Below, in pieces: positions 37,027 through 46,863 of a stretch of DNA of 64,000 bases. Each line of letters opens with the position of its first letter. Positions within the stretch are counted from its first letter, which is position 1. This stretch comes from JABGQS01 sp963666505 (GTDB taxonomy: Bacteria > Bacillota > Clostridia > Christensenellales > SZUA-584): contig CAXXXL010000001.1 in assembly GCA_963666505.2 (NCBI GenBank), forward strand, positions 868,001 to 932,000. Reading direction: 5' to 3'. The position numbers and the translations under genes are program-made. The notes below the pieces were generated by a model that worked only from the letters and a program-made list of their open reading frames with translations, searched no databases and was not told where the DNA came from.

Positions 37027-38163
37027 ATGATTAAAAAGGTAGTAATTGCACCAGATTCTTTTAAAGGTACTATGAGATCAATGGAGGTCTGCGAGATAGT
37101 CGAATCTTCTATAAAAAAAATATTTTCATATATTGATATTGTAAAAGTCCCAATTGCAGATGGAGGGGAAGGTACAGTTGATTCCTTTTTATATGCTTTA
37201 GGAGGAGAAAAAGCGTATTTAACAGTTACGGGACCTTACTTTAGAGATGTTAAAGCATATTATGGTGTTTTAAAGGATCAGAAAACAGCGGTAATCGAGA
37301 TGGCTCAAGCATCAGGTTTAATGATTACTGGAAAGAAAAAAAATGTTTTGGAAGCAACATCATATGGTACGGGAGAACTTATAAAAGATGCTCTCGATAG
37401 GGGTTGCAAAAAAATAATTTTAGGTATAGGTGGAAGCGCAACATGTGATGGTGGGATTGGCGCTCTAGGCGCTTTAGGAGTCAGGTTTTTAAACAAGCAA
37501 AATAAAGATATTAGACTTACGGGTAGGGGGCTTGAGGAATTAAATCGAATTGATGCAAGAAAACTTGATGCAAGGTTAAAAGACACAGAAATATTAGTGG
37601 CTTGTGATGTAAAAAATGTACTGTATGGAAAGAATGGAGCCTCTTATGTTTTTGCACCTCAGAAAGGAGCGTCAAAAGAAGAGGTTAAGCTACTTGATAA
37701 GAACTTAAAGAATTATTCAAAAAAATTAATTGATCATTTTAAGGTAGACTATTCGAAAAGAGCTGGAACTGGAGCTGCTGGTGGTATAGGTATATCACTA
37801 TTATATTTTACAAATGCAAGTTTGACTCCAGGCATAGAAATCATACTAGACACTGTTAATTTTAATGAAATCATTAGAGATGCAGATTTAGTGTTGACTG
37901 GTGAAGGCAAAATCGATGGTCAAAGCCTTTTCGGTAAAGTACCTTTTGGAGTGGCAAGCTATTGTAAAAAACTAAATGTTCCTGTAATTGCGATTGCTGG
38001 ATCGATTGCTGGAGATATTAATGATATTTATAGTTATGGAATAGAAGCAGTTTTTTCTACAATAAAGGATTCGGTACCTTTTGAAATCGCAAAAAAAACC
38101 AGCAAAGAAGACCTGGGATCACTAATAGAGTCACTTATGAAGTTTTACAGAATAAAACATTAA
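37027..38163 (+). CDS. Glycerate kinase (GlxK/GarK type)
   Basis: 378 residues, normal family length. N-terminal VVIAPDSFKGTM, then PIADGGEGTVDSF, IGGSATCDGG, and GTGAAGGIG, all characteristic of type-1 glycerate 2-kinases. It phosphorylates D-glycerate with ATP to 2-phosphoglycerate, sending a C3 product to glycolysis. Together with the tartronate-semialdehyde reductase gene 95 bp downstream it forms the classic glycerate branch of glycolate, glyoxylate or aldarate breakdown. Confidence 0.92.
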   Translation: MIKKVVIAPDSFKGTMRSMEVCEIVESSIKKIFSYIDIVKVPIADGGEGTVDSFLYALGGEKAYLTVTGPYFRDVKAYYGVLKDQKTAVIEMAQASGLMITGKKKNVLEATSYGTGELIKDALDRGCKKIILGIGGSATCDGGIGALGALGVRFLNKQNKDIRLTGRGLEELNRIDARKLDARLKDTEILVACDVKNVLYGKNGASYVFAPQKGASKEEVKLLDKNLKNYSKKLIDHFKVDYSKRAGTGAAGGIGISLLYFTNASLTPGIEIILDTVNFNEIIRDADLVLTGEGKIDGQSLFGKVPFGVASYCKKLNVPVIAIAGSIAGDINDIYSYGIEAVFSTIKDSVPFEIAKKTSKEDLGSLIESLMKFYRIKH

Positions 38164-38257
38164 TCAATGTGATTTATATATTAGTTTAGCAAAGAAAAAA
38201 TATCTCATATATATTAAAAAAACTTTGATATAAATAATACGATTTTTGGAGGTAATT

Positions 38258-39157
38258 ATGTTTAAAGAAGGCAAAGTAGGATTTATTGGACTTGGAATAA
38301 TGGGAAAACCCATGGCTAAAAACTTAATAAAAGCCGGATACGACCTGGTTGTATTCGATGTAGTTAAAGCACCTGTAGATGAGCTTACAGCAATGGGAGC
38401 AGAAGCAGCGTGCTGCCCAAAAGACGTAGCAGAAAAATGTAACGGACTATTGTTTACAATGTTGCCAAACAGCCCTCATGTTAAAGAAGTCATGACTGGC
38501 GACAAAAGTGTTCTTGACGGAGCAAGCGAAGGCCTGATAGTGGTAGACAACTCATCTATCGCACCTCTTGCAGCTCAGGAAGCGTACTCTGCAGCAAAAG
38601 AAAAAGGCGTTTTTTACATAGACGCTCCGGTATCGGGCGGAGAACCAAAAGCAATCGACGGAACTCTGGCTATTATGGTAGGCGGAGATGAAGACAAATT
38701 TGAATTGGTAAAAGACATACTGCTCATAGTTGGCGCAAGCGCAGTATACTGCGGAGAAAGTGGCAGTGGCAACACAACAAAACTAGCAAACCAGATCATT
38801 GTCGCGCTAAACATAGCAGCAGTTAGCGAAGCATTCGTGCTTGCAGAAAAAGCTGGTGTAGATCCGGAAAAAGTTTTCAACGCAATCAAAGGCGGACTTG
38901 CCGGAAGCACGGTCATGAACGCAAAAGTTCCGCTTGCTCTTGAAGGCAACTTCAAACCGGGATTCAGAATAGAGCTGCATATAAAAGACTTGCAGAATGC
39001 TCTAGACACAGCGCACGACATTGGCGTTCCAGTACCGCTTTCAGCAGGTGTTATGGAAATAATGCAGGCTCTAAAAGTTGATGGAAAAGCAACAGATGAT
39101 CACGGCGGAATAATTCAGTATTATGAGAAGCTCGCCGGAGTAGAGGTAAGAAAATAA
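38258..39157 (+). CDS. garR: 2-hydroxy-3-oxopropionate (tartronate semialdehyde) reductase, GarR type
   Basis: 299 residues from ATG 38258; GGAGG is 6-7 bases upstream, so the TTG at 38246 is not the start. Beta-hydroxyacid dehydrogenase family: N-terminal GLGIMGKPMAKNL, substrate motif DAPVSGGEPKA, catalytic lysine in NTTKLANQ, and C-terminal LHIKDLQNAL. It reduces tartronate semialdehyde to D-glycerate with NAD(P)H, supplying the glycerate kinase. From this gene onward the codon use is less AT-rich than in the block at 31.5-38.2 kb. The next gene follows 19 bp later. Confidence 0.88.
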   Translation: MFKEGKVGFIGLGIMGKPMAKNLIKAGYDLVVFDVVKAPVDELTAMGAEAACCPKDVAEKCNGLLFTMLPNSPHVKEVMTGDKSVLDGASEGLIVVDNSSIAPLAAQEAYSAAKEKGVFYIDAPVSGGEPKAIDGTLAIMVGGDEDKFELVKDILLIVGASAVYCGESGSGNTTKLANQIIVALNIAAVSEAFVLAEKAGVDPEKVFNAIKGGLAGSTVMNAKVPLALEGNFKPGFRIELHIKDLQNALDTAHDIGVPVPLSAGVMEIMQALKVDGKATDDHGGIIQYYEKLAGVEVRK

Positions 39158-39176
39158 ACTTAGTGAGGAAAGTAAA

Positions 39177-40220
39177 ATGAAAAACATATGTAAAAACATG
39201 AGACAACTTTTGCCAAGCCTAAAACCTCTTGAAGCGCCAAAAGGTCTTAGCAAAAAAGCACAGGAAGATATGCTCTACAAGATGTGCGCTATCAGAGCTT
39301 TTGACTCAAGAGTAAAAGACTTATGGATGGACAGCGAAATATACGGTCTTGCACACGCTTACATCGGCGCAGAAGCAATTGCGGTTGGCGCATGCGCTGC
39401 AATAACAAAAGAAGACTATATATCGAGTACGCATCGTGGTCACGGGCATACTCTGGCTAAGGGAGCCGATATAAAAGCCATGATGGCAGAGCTGTTTGGA
39501 AAATATGAGGGCCTAAACCGAGGCAAAGGCGGCAGCATGCACATAGCCGATACAGAAATCGGGATGCTTGGTGCAACAGGAATCGTTGGCAGCGGAATGC
39601 CATTAGCTCTCGGAGCAGCAATGAGCAGCGATATCTTAGAGAACAATACGGTAGCGATATGTTTCCACGGAGACGGGGGCAGCAACCAGGGAGTATGGCA
39701 CGAGACGATAAACATGGCAGCAGCTTGGGATCTTCCTGTAGTTTTCCTGATAGAGAACAACCAGTACGCTATAGCTACAAAATCGGAATGGGTAACAAAA
39801 GAGCAAGACCTATATAAACGTGCAGTAGGCTATGGTATCGAAGGTGTACAGGTAGACGGGTTCAACGTATACGACGTATACAAATCTGTTAAAAAAGCGG
39901 TAGATAAAGCAAGAAAAGGCGGCGGACCAACGCTTATTGAAGCAAGATACCTTCGGATCCTTGGACACTTTGTTGCAGACGATCAGTATTATAGAGACCA
40001 AGTCGAGATAGAAGACTGCTGGACTGCCGATCCTGTCGAGCGTATGAAAGAATACTTAATAGATAGCGAGACTTTCAGTGAAGACAAGGTTAATAAAATC
40101 GAGCAGGCTGCAAAAGACGAAGTTGAAGCTGCTATCGAATATGCAAGAAACGAATGCACCGAACCGCCTGTAGATACGCTGTACAATGATATCTATGCAA
40201 ACGGCGAAGTTATTATATAG
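39177..40220 (+). CDS. TPP-dependent dehydrogenase E1 alpha subunit (acetoin dehydrogenase type), copy 2
   Basis: 347 residues. TPP motif GDGGSNQG to ENNQ, STHRGHGHTLAKG and GGSMHIAD as in copy 1. The gene is in a tight row with E1 beta, E2 and E3 genes, so this pair is the one directly built into the complex operon. It differs from copy 1 mainly in the N-terminal 35 residues and the C-terminal third, which may point to a different acyl substrate. It follows the reductase gene by 19 bp. Confidence 0.92.
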   Translation: MKNICKNMRQLLPSLKPLEAPKGLSKKAQEDMLYKMCAIRAFDSRVKDLWMDSEIYGLAHAYIGAEAIAVGACAAITKEDYISSTHRGHGHTLAKGADIKAMMAELFGKYEGLNRGKGGSMHIADTEIGMLGATGIVGSGMPLALGAAMSSDILENNTVAICFHGDGGSNQGVWHETINMAAAWDLPVVFLIENNQYAIATKSEWVTKEQDLYKRAVGYGIEGVQVDGFNVYDVYKSVKKAVDKARKGGGPTLIEARYLRILGHFVADDQYYRDQVEIEDCWTADPVERMKEYLIDSETFSEDKVNKIEQAAKDEVEAAIEYARNECTEPPVDTLYNDIYANGEVII

Positions 40221-40230
40221 GGAGCCAAAT

Positions 40231-41214
40231 ATGAGTGAAATAAATGTAAGACAAGCGCTAAACGATGCGCTAAGAGAAGAGATGGAGCTAGACCCAACGG
40301 TAATGCTCATGGGTTGCGATATAGGTGTTCGAGGAGGCCCGTTTGGCGTAACTCTCGGGCTGCAAAAGCAGTTTGGAAACAAGCGGGTTAAAGACACACC
40401 AATATCAGAACCAGGATTTACAGGGGCAGCCGTTGGGGCGGCAGCTACAGGTCTCAGACCGGTTATCGAAATACTATACTCCGATTGGCTGACTTTGTGT
40501 ACGGATCAGATTGTAAACATGGCAGCAAAGATGAGATATATGTTTGGTGGCAAAGTCAACATGCCGATGGTTGTTAGAGCACCGTTTGGAGCAGGCGGCG
40601 GAGTTGCAGCACAGCACAGCCAGAGCTTTGAAGCATGGTTTAACCATATTCCAGGTCTGAAGGTAGTTGCGCCGATTACTCCTTACGACGTTAAAGGAAT
40701 GCTAAAAGCGGCGATTAGAGACGACAACCCTGTTATGTTCTTTGAGCACAAAAGAAGCTATCAGATAAAGGGCGACGTGCCTGATAATGAAGATTATATA
40801 GTGCCGTTTGGCAAAGCAGCAGTTCGCAGAGAAGGCACAGATGTAACCATCGTCAGCTATTCGATGATGGCAATAAGAGCACAGAACGTTGCAGCAGAGT
40901 TGGCAAAGCAAGGAGTTTCGTGCGAAGTTATAGACCTAAGGTCTATACTGCCACTAGATTATGAAACTGTTATGAACTCGATAGCAAAAACAAACCGTGT
41001 GGTTGTGTGCCAGGAAGCTAACCTTAGGGGAGGTCTTGCAGGCGATATCGTTGCAGAGATTATCGACAGAGGGTTTGACCTTCTTGATGCTCCTCCTGTT
41101 CGTGTGGGTGCGCCAAATGTTCCGATGCCATATAACGCAGGGCTTGAAGCAATCTGCATACCAGACGAGTACAACATTAAAGAAGCGGTTCTAAAAGTTA
41201 TAAACAACGACTAA
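40231..41214 (+). CDS. TPP-dependent dehydrogenase E1 beta subunit (acetoin dehydrogenase type), copy 2
   Basis: 327 residues. The start is ATG 40231 behind AGGGAG; the ORF upstream overlaps the alpha gene. VRQALNDALREEM, SEPGFTGAAVGAAATG, QIVNMAAKMRYMFGG, and VIDLRSILPLDYET parallel copy 1 closely. Forms alpha2beta2 with the product of the preceding gene. The E2 gene starts 18 bp downstream. Confidence 0.92.
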   Translation: MSEINVRQALNDALREEMELDPTVMLMGCDIGVRGGPFGVTLGLQKQFGNKRVKDTPISEPGFTGAAVGAAATGLRPVIEILYSDWLTLCTDQIVNMAAKMRYMFGGKVNMPMVVRAPFGAGGGVAAQHSQSFEAWFNHIPGLKVVAPITPYDVKGMLKAAIRDDNPVMFFEHKRSYQIKGDVPDNEDYIVPFGKAAVRREGTDVTIVSYSMMAIRAQNVAAELAKQGVSCEVIDLRSILPLDYETVMNSIAKTNRVVVCQEANLRGGLAGDIVAEIIDRGFDLLDAPPVRVGAPNVPMPYNAGLEAICIPDEYNIKEAVLKVINND

Positions 41215-41232
41215 AAGAAAAGGAAGAATGAT

Positions 41233-42465
41233 ATGTCTAAAACCATGACATTACCCAAAATAGGGGTAAATATGACAGAAGCTATCGTTGACCAGTGGTT
41301 TGTAAAACCAGGTGACAAGATCAAAGAAGGCGATGCAATATTTTTAGCCGAAACAGACAAAGCGACTCAGGATATTTATGCAACGGATTCGGGAATCGTT
41401 GGGAAGCTGCTGGCAGAAGAAGGTCAGAAAGTTGAGATTCATGAACCCATTATGACATTGCTTGAGGAAGGTGAAGAACTGATGGATAAAGCAATCGAGG
41501 ATATGGAAACAGAGAACCTGGCAGAAGAAGTTCCTAAAGCGCCGGTTCAAAGTAAAGAACCGTTGACAACAAAGCTGCTTGTTTCGGCACCTAAACCAAC
41601 AGAAGGACGCATCTTTATCTCGCCGCTTGCAAAGAAACTTGCGAAAGAACGCGGGATCGATATTGCAGATCTTACACCGGGTACGCCAGGTAAGCGTATT
41701 GTTAAAAAAGATGTGCTTGCTTTTGAGAAAACAGTATCAAGTGTTAAAACGGCAATTAAGAGCGCTCAGATTACGTTTGATAAAGAAGATGTACTTGAAT
41801 CAATTCCCATGAGCAATATGAGAAAAGTGATTGCCAACCGCATGAGTGAAAGCAATCTGGAGAAACCGTGCGCAGCACTAACTCTCACCGCTAGAGCTGA
41901 TGAGATTATTGCACTGAGGGGAAGGTTTAAACAGCGTGATATCAAAGTAAGCTATAACGACATATTTGTGCGCATTGTAGCACAGGCATTGAGTGAGCAT
42001 CAGAATATTAATTCTGTTTTAAGCGGAGAAGAAATTCAGTATTTACGACAAATCAATATTGGCGTTGCGGTGGATAGCGAACGAGGATTACTTGTTCCTG
42101 TAATTAAAGACGCAGATAAAAAAAGCATTCAGCAGACTGCAGAGGATTTTGCTGCAAAGTTGGAATCGATTAAAAACAGCTCTATTGCTACAGACGATTT
42201 GACTGGAGGTACGTTTACAATTACTAACCTGGGGATGTTTGGAATCGAACATTTTGTACCAATCATTAATCCCCCTGAATGCTGTATTTTAGCGATAGGG
42301 GCAATGAAGAAGGAGTTTGTTCCAGATGATGATATGCAGCCTAAGCTAGTTGCCACAATGAAGATGACGCTTGTATTTGACCATCGTATTGTGGATGGTG
42401 CTCCTGCAGCAAAATTTTTACAGCGCATCAAACAGTATGTTGAGTGCCCTGAATTATTGATTTGA
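41233..42465 (+). CDS. Dihydrolipoamide acyltransferase (E2) of the acetoin/2-oxo acid dehydrogenase complex
   Basis: 410 residues. One lipoyl domain at 2-77 with the lipoyl lysine in ETDKATQD, an acidic/Pro linker, a peripheral-subunit-binding domain near 130-165 (FISPLAKKLAKERGI), and the catalytic domain ending in DHRIVDGAPAAKF (H-x3-D-G). It forms the core of the complex, moving the acyl group from E1 to CoA. It is the only E2 gene in the window, so it is expected to serve both E1 pairs. Confidence 0.93.
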   Translation: MSKTMTLPKIGVNMTEAIVDQWFVKPGDKIKEGDAIFLAETDKATQDIYATDSGIVGKLLAEEGQKVEIHEPIMTLLEEGEELMDKAIEDMETENLAEEVPKAPVQSKEPLTTKLLVSAPKPTEGRIFISPLAKKLAKERGIDIADLTPGTPGKRIVKKDVLAFEKTVSSVKTAIKSAQITFDKEDVLESIPMSNMRKVIANRMSESNLEKPCAALTLTARADEIIALRGRFKQRDIKVSYNDIFVRIVAQALSEHQNINSVLSGEEIQYLRQINIGVAVDSERGLLVPVIKDADKKSIQQTAEDFAAKLESIKNSSIATDDLTGGTFTITNLGMFGIEHFVPIINPPECCILAIGAMKKEFVPDDDMQPKLVATMKMTLVFDHRIVDGAPAAKFLQRIKQYVECPELLI

Positions 42466-42490
42466 TCGAGGTAAATAAGAGGTTAATAAT

Positions 42491-43882
42491 ATGAAGAAAG
42501 CAGAATTATTAGTTATCGGTGGCGGACCAGGAGGGTATGTAGCTGCAATTAAAGCAGCAAAGCTTGGAAAAAAAGTTACTATAATTGAGAAAGAGAACTT
42601 GGGAGGCACTTGTCTCAACTGGGGGTGTATTCCGACAAAGTCTCTATTAAGAAATGCTGAGATTATCTCACATCTATATGATGGTGATAATTTTGGTTTT
42701 GAGCTTGATACTACAACTATAAGACTAAGTTATAAAAAAGCACAGAAAAGAAGCCGTGAAGTTAGTGCACAACTTGTTCGCGGTATTGAGTATTTAATGA
42801 AAAAGAATGGGATTACTGTAATTAACGATGAAGCAACATTTATATCACAAAAATCGGTTCAACTAAAGAATACAGGAGAACAGATAGATGCGGATTATAT
42901 CATAATAGCTGCAGGTGCAAGACCAAATCATTTAAACAACGTTGAAACTTCCTCCGATTATTATTTAGATTCAAAAAAAGCACTGCAGTTAAACAAAGCG
43001 CCGAAAAATGTAGTAATAATTGGCGCAGGAGCAATCGGTATGGAATTCGCGACAGTCTGGAGGGCATATGGGGCAGATGTGACAGTTGTTGAGATGCTGC
43101 CCCGTGTGCTACCCAATGAAGATGAGGATGTTTCAGAAGAGGCATATAAAGGCTATGTGAAAGCTGGTATTAAAATATTAACCGATACAAAGGTTCGCAA
43201 TGTAGAAAGCCAAGGTGATTCCACTAAAATTACTATTGTATCTACCGAAGTTGAGAAAACACTTGAGTGTGAGTATCTTCTAGCATCGGTAGGAATAAGA
43301 CCAAACAGTGATAAGCTAGGCATTGAAAAAGCGGGCATAAAATTAAATGAACGTGGTTATATTATTGTAGATTATAAAATGCGCACCAATGTAAGTGGCA
43401 TATACGCCATTGGGGATATAACTGGTAAATTGGCATTGGCACATGCCGCAAGTGCTCAGGGCATTATAGCGGCTAAAGGTATTGCAGGTAAACAAACTGA
43501 ACCAATCATATATGAAAATATTCCAAAGTGCACATACGGACATCTTGAAACTGCTAGTGCAGGGCTAACGGAGCGACAGGCGAACGAGCGAGGACTGGAT
43601 ATTAAGATAGGGAAATTTCCATTTATCGCAAACGGTAAAGCGATCGCATATGGAGCAACAGAAGGATTCATAAAGGTTATTGCTGAAAAAAAATATGGTG
43701 AGATACTGGGTGTACATATGGTTGGCGCACACGTTACAGAAATGATTGCAAGTGCTTCAGGGCTTCTTTCGTTAGAATGCACGTTAGATGAGCTCTCAAA
43801 TATTATTCATCCGCATCCAACGATGAGCGAGGCAATCATGGAAGCATCTCATGTTGCTGAAAGTATGGGAATTCATATTTAA
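42491..43882 (+). CDS. lpdA: Dihydrolipoyl dehydrogenase (E3)
   Basis: 463 residues. FAD site GGGPGGYVAAIKAAKLG, redox disulfide GGTCLNWGCIP, NAD site GAGAIGMEFA, second FAD motif YAIGDI, and the catalytic dimer-interface HPHPTMSEA. There is no fused lipoyl domain. It re-oxidises the dihydrolipoyl arm of E2 and passes electrons to NAD+. Last gene of the complex operon; an AT-rich hairpin follows. Confidence 0.94.
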   Translation: MKKAELLVIGGGPGGYVAAIKAAKLGKKVTIIEKENLGGTCLNWGCIPTKSLLRNAEIISHLYDGDNFGFELDTTTIRLSYKKAQKRSREVSAQLVRGIEYLMKKNGITVINDEATFISQKSVQLKNTGEQIDADYIIIAAGARPNHLNNVETSSDYYLDSKKALQLNKAPKNVVIIGAGAIGMEFATVWRAYGADVTVVEMLPRVLPNEDEDVSEEAYKGYVKAGIKILTDTKVRNVESQGDSTKITIVSTEVEKTLECEYLLASVGIRPNSDKLGIEKAGIKLNERGYIIVDYKMRTNVSGIYAIGDITGKLALAHAASAQGIIAAKGIAGKQTEPIIYENIPKCTYGHLETASAGLTERQANERGLDIKIGKFPFIANGKAIAYGATEGFIKVIAEKKYGEILGVHMVGAHVTEMIASASGLLSLECTLDELSNIIHPHPTMSEAIMEASHVAESMGIHI

Positions 43883-43889
43883 AAGAATG

Positions 43890-43917
43890 GCATTTTTTAA
43901 AAAAGATGCATTTTTTT
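43890..43917 (+). terminator. Probable terminator after lpdA
   Basis: GCATTTTTTAAAAAAGATGC forms an AT-rich stem followed by ATTTTTTTG, just 8 bases after the stop codon of the E3 gene. Confidence 0.5.
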
Positions 43918-44048
43918 GATTAATGTAATTTAAATTGTGCTATGAACAGATATTATTATCGTGAATAGTATATCTGAGCTTTAATAATCAAGTTAAATAA
44001 TTATAAATAATGTTATTTGGAATATGGGGGTAGATAACGTATAATAAA

Positions 44049-45544
44049 CGACCTGTTGACAAAATACCCGAGCAATCCTTTATATGGTATAATAAGCATG
44101 ACGGAGGGTACTGCATATGATGGGAAAACAAAGCGGACAGCAAGAGATGGTCTTTATTGATATGGAATCCATGATACCAGAAAATCATTTACTTAGAAAG
44201 ATTAACAAGCTGGTTGATTTTAGCTTCATATATGAAATCGCATCTGGTTATTATGCAAAAAAGGGGCGCCCATCAATTGATCCTGTTTTATTGATAAAGA
44301 TGCTATTGATTGGGTACTTATACGGATAAAGTCAGAAAGGCGTCTAGAGCAAGAAGTCAATTTAAATATCGCATTTCGTTGTTTTGTGGACTCAATTTGT
44401 CAGATCGGGTTCCGAATCATAGCACCTTCAGCCAGAACAGGCGAAGACGGTTTCGTGATAACGGTTTTTTCAAAGCTATCTTATTGAAATCGTAAAACTT
44501 TGTGTGGATAATGGACTTGTGGACGGGTAATGCGTTGTATGTGATGGCTCTTTTTTACCATCAGAAGTAGCGGCGCAGAACGGCATGATTATTGAACAGA
44601 CAGTACAGAAAAGTATGCAAAGTTATTTGGACGAACTGGACAAAGAGCTGGCTATGCAGCCGGGTTATAAAGCAGTACAACCTAGCTCAACAGTCATTTC
44701 GAAGCATACGAGTAAAACAGATCCTGAATGTGGGTACATACGTAAGAGAAAAAAGGCAGGACTAGGGTATCTAGCGGAAACAACTGTTGATTGTAAGCAT
44801 GGGATTATAACGGGAATGGATGTTTATCCCGCGAACACAAAAGAGAGCAGTATTGTTCTTAAGCACTTAAAAGATCAAATGGTAAACAGCGAATTTGAGA
44901 TAAAGCGGCTGGCACTTGATGGCGGTTATGATATGGGTGCAGTACATCGTGGATTAGAGCTTCTAGGCATCGAAGGATATATACCAGCTATACCTTATTC
45001 AAATGGACCAGAGAAACATGGATTTACATATCAGCCGGGTGATGATTGCTTTATTTGTCAACAGGGACACGCTCTTCATTATGATAAGCTTTATTGTGTA
45101 CGGTCAACTGGAAACTATCTAAGGTGTTATGTCTCTTCCAAAGATGCATGCGACACCTGCCCTCAACGAGATTCTTGCTTAGGTAAAGAAAAGAGGCGTC
45201 GAATTATGGCTAGTAGTTTCTATCCTGCATTTTCCAGGGGACATAAACGTACAGAATCCCAAACTTATGATTGGATAATGCGGATGCGAGCCATCTGGGC
45301 AGAGGGTACGTTTTCAGTATTGAAGAGAGAGCACAATCTCCATAATATACGAAAAAGAGGCCTTCTGAGAGCAAAAGAAGAAAGTCTTCTAGCTGCAGTT
45401 GCCTTAAATCTTAAAAGGATGGCAAACTCGGTGTTTAATGGCCTTTCTGAGACATTGAGATATCCTTTCTATAAACTAATTTGCAATTGTTATTCGGTAT
45501 TTAATGTGTGTGCGGCATGAAATAGTGCTTTTGTCAACAGGTCG
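44049..45544 (+). mobile_element. IS1182-family insertion sequence
   Basis: 1496 bp bounded by perfect 16-bp inverted repeats CGACCTGTTGACAAAA at 44049-44064 and 45529-45544. AATAAA flanks both sides (44043-44048 and 45545-45550), a possible 6-bp target repeat. The repeat contains TTGACA, a ready -35 box (TTTATA follows 17 bp later). The transposase gene inside is broken. Confidence 0.88.
44117..45520 (+). pseudogene. IS1182-family transposase, frameshifted
   Basis: Starts at ATG 44117 (MMGKQSGQQEMVFIDMESMI) with GGAGGG upstream. The frame breaks near 44328 and again near 44470, with TAA 44533-44535 or similar stops before the main 311-residue part from 44585. That part has the DDE-type sequence, including LALDGGYDMGAVHRGLE, a cysteine cluster (CDTCPQRDSC) and FSVLKREHNLHNIRKRG. 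Not able to make a full transposase. Confidence 0.85.
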
Positions 45545-46863
45545 AATAAAATTCGCAAAAGTGAATAAAGGAAAGACCATCGGGGACTCCGAAAAGATAA
45601 GTGACAAAACAAATCAAAGGAGTGTAAACCGATGGTCTATGAAAATAATACTTTATCGCTGGAAAAAATGCTACTGTCATTTATGGCGGAGCAGGATCCG
45701 ATGCAGTCAATGCTGCAATGGCTGTGTGAACAAATGATGGATGTTGAATTGGCAACGAAGATACAAGCGAACAAATCTGAACGAACTGACGAACGCAAAG
45801 GATACCGTTCAGGGTATCGTGTCAGGAGGTTTGACTCAAGGATGGGTACAATCTACCTGTTGGTTCCGAAGCTGAGGCAAGGCGGGTATATACCATTCTT
45901 TGTGTCAGAAAAATCAAGGTCAGAAGCTGCATTGATCAACGTAATCCAGGAAGCGTATATCAGCGGAGTATCGACTCGAAAGATCAGAAGACTTGCTCAG
46001 AGCCTTGGTATAGAGTCCATCTCACGTGGGCAGGTATCGAACATCACCAAAGAACTTAACGAACAGGTTCAGGCTTTTCGGAATCGAAGGTTGAAGAAGA
46101 AATATCCTGTACTGTGGGTAGACGCACTGTACGAAAAGATACGATACGACAATAAAGTCATTAATATGGCTGTAGAAGTCGTAATAGGCATTGATACTGA
46201 CGGAAAACGGGACATTTTGGCGGTAGAACCGATGCAGGAGGAATCAGAATCGACCTATAAGAGCCTGTTTGACAGCCTAAAGTCCAGAGGGCTGGAAGAT
46301 GTATGGCTTGTCGTATCAGATGCCCATAAAGGCTTGACTAAAGCAATCAGGGAATCTTTTGTCGGATGTACATGGCAGCGGTGCAAAGTGCATTTCATGC
46401 GCAATATCCTGGCCAGGACACCCAGCAAAGACAAAGCAGTTTTTGCATCAAAGCTAAAACAAATCTGGCTGCAGCCTGATATTGATTCAGCCAGGGTTAA
46501 TGCTGATAATTTCATGGATGATTACGAGAGCCGTTATCCAGAGGCTGCAAGAATTTTAGAGGAAGGGCTTGAGGATTCGATTCAGTTTTATACTTGCAAG
46601 CATATGGACCATAGAAAAATATCTTTAACTAATATGCTGGAGAGACTGAATCGAGAGATCCGAGGGCGAACCAATGTTGTAGGCGTATTCCCAAACATGG
46701 AATCCTACATCCGTCTGGTTACAAGTCACTTGATAGAATACGGCGAAGACTGGTGTGCTGGAAAAGCATATGTCAATCAAGAGAAAATATCGCTTATTCA
46801 GGAGGAACGGCAGATGGCAGCATAATCTCTACGTAGTAACTGATGGTTTTTGCGAACTTTATT
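45545..46863 (+). mobile_element. IS256-family insertion sequence
   Basis: 1319 bp. The left end AATAAAATTCGCAAAA and the right end, reverse complemented AATAAAGTTCGCAAAA, are 16-bp inverted repeats with one mismatch. It begins exactly where the IS1182 element ends, so the two are end to end. Complete transposase gene inside. Confidence 0.85.
45632..46825 (+). CDS. IS256-family transposase, intact
   Basis: 397 residues, normal length. DDE mutator-type: the first aspartate in VLWVDALYEKIR, the second in WLVVSDAHKGLTKAI, then the C/H region CTWQRCKVHFMRNIL and the final glutamate within NMLERLNREIRGR. AAAGGAGTG upstream of ATG 45632. It is the only IS in the window besides the IS110 element with a full-length, undamaged transposase, so it may still be mobile. 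Confidence 0.93.
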   Translation: MVYENNTLSLEKMLLSFMAEQDPMQSMLQWLCEQMMDVELATKIQANKSERTDERKGYRSGYRVRRFDSRMGTIYLLVPKLRQGGYIPFFVSEKSRSEAALINVIQEAYISGVSTRKIRRLAQSLGIESISRGQVSNITKELNEQVQAFRNRRLKKKYPVLWVDALYEKIRYDNKVINMAVEVVIGIDTDGKRDILAVEPMQEESESTYKSLFDSLKSRGLEDVWLVVSDAHKGLTKAIRESFVGCTWQRCKVHFMRNILARTPSKDKAVFASKLKQIWLQPDIDSARVNADNFMDDYESRYPEAARILEEGLEDSIQFYTCKHMDHRKISLTNMLERLNREIRGRTNVVGVFPNMESYIRLVTSHLIEYGEDWCAGKAYVNQEKISLIQEERQMAA

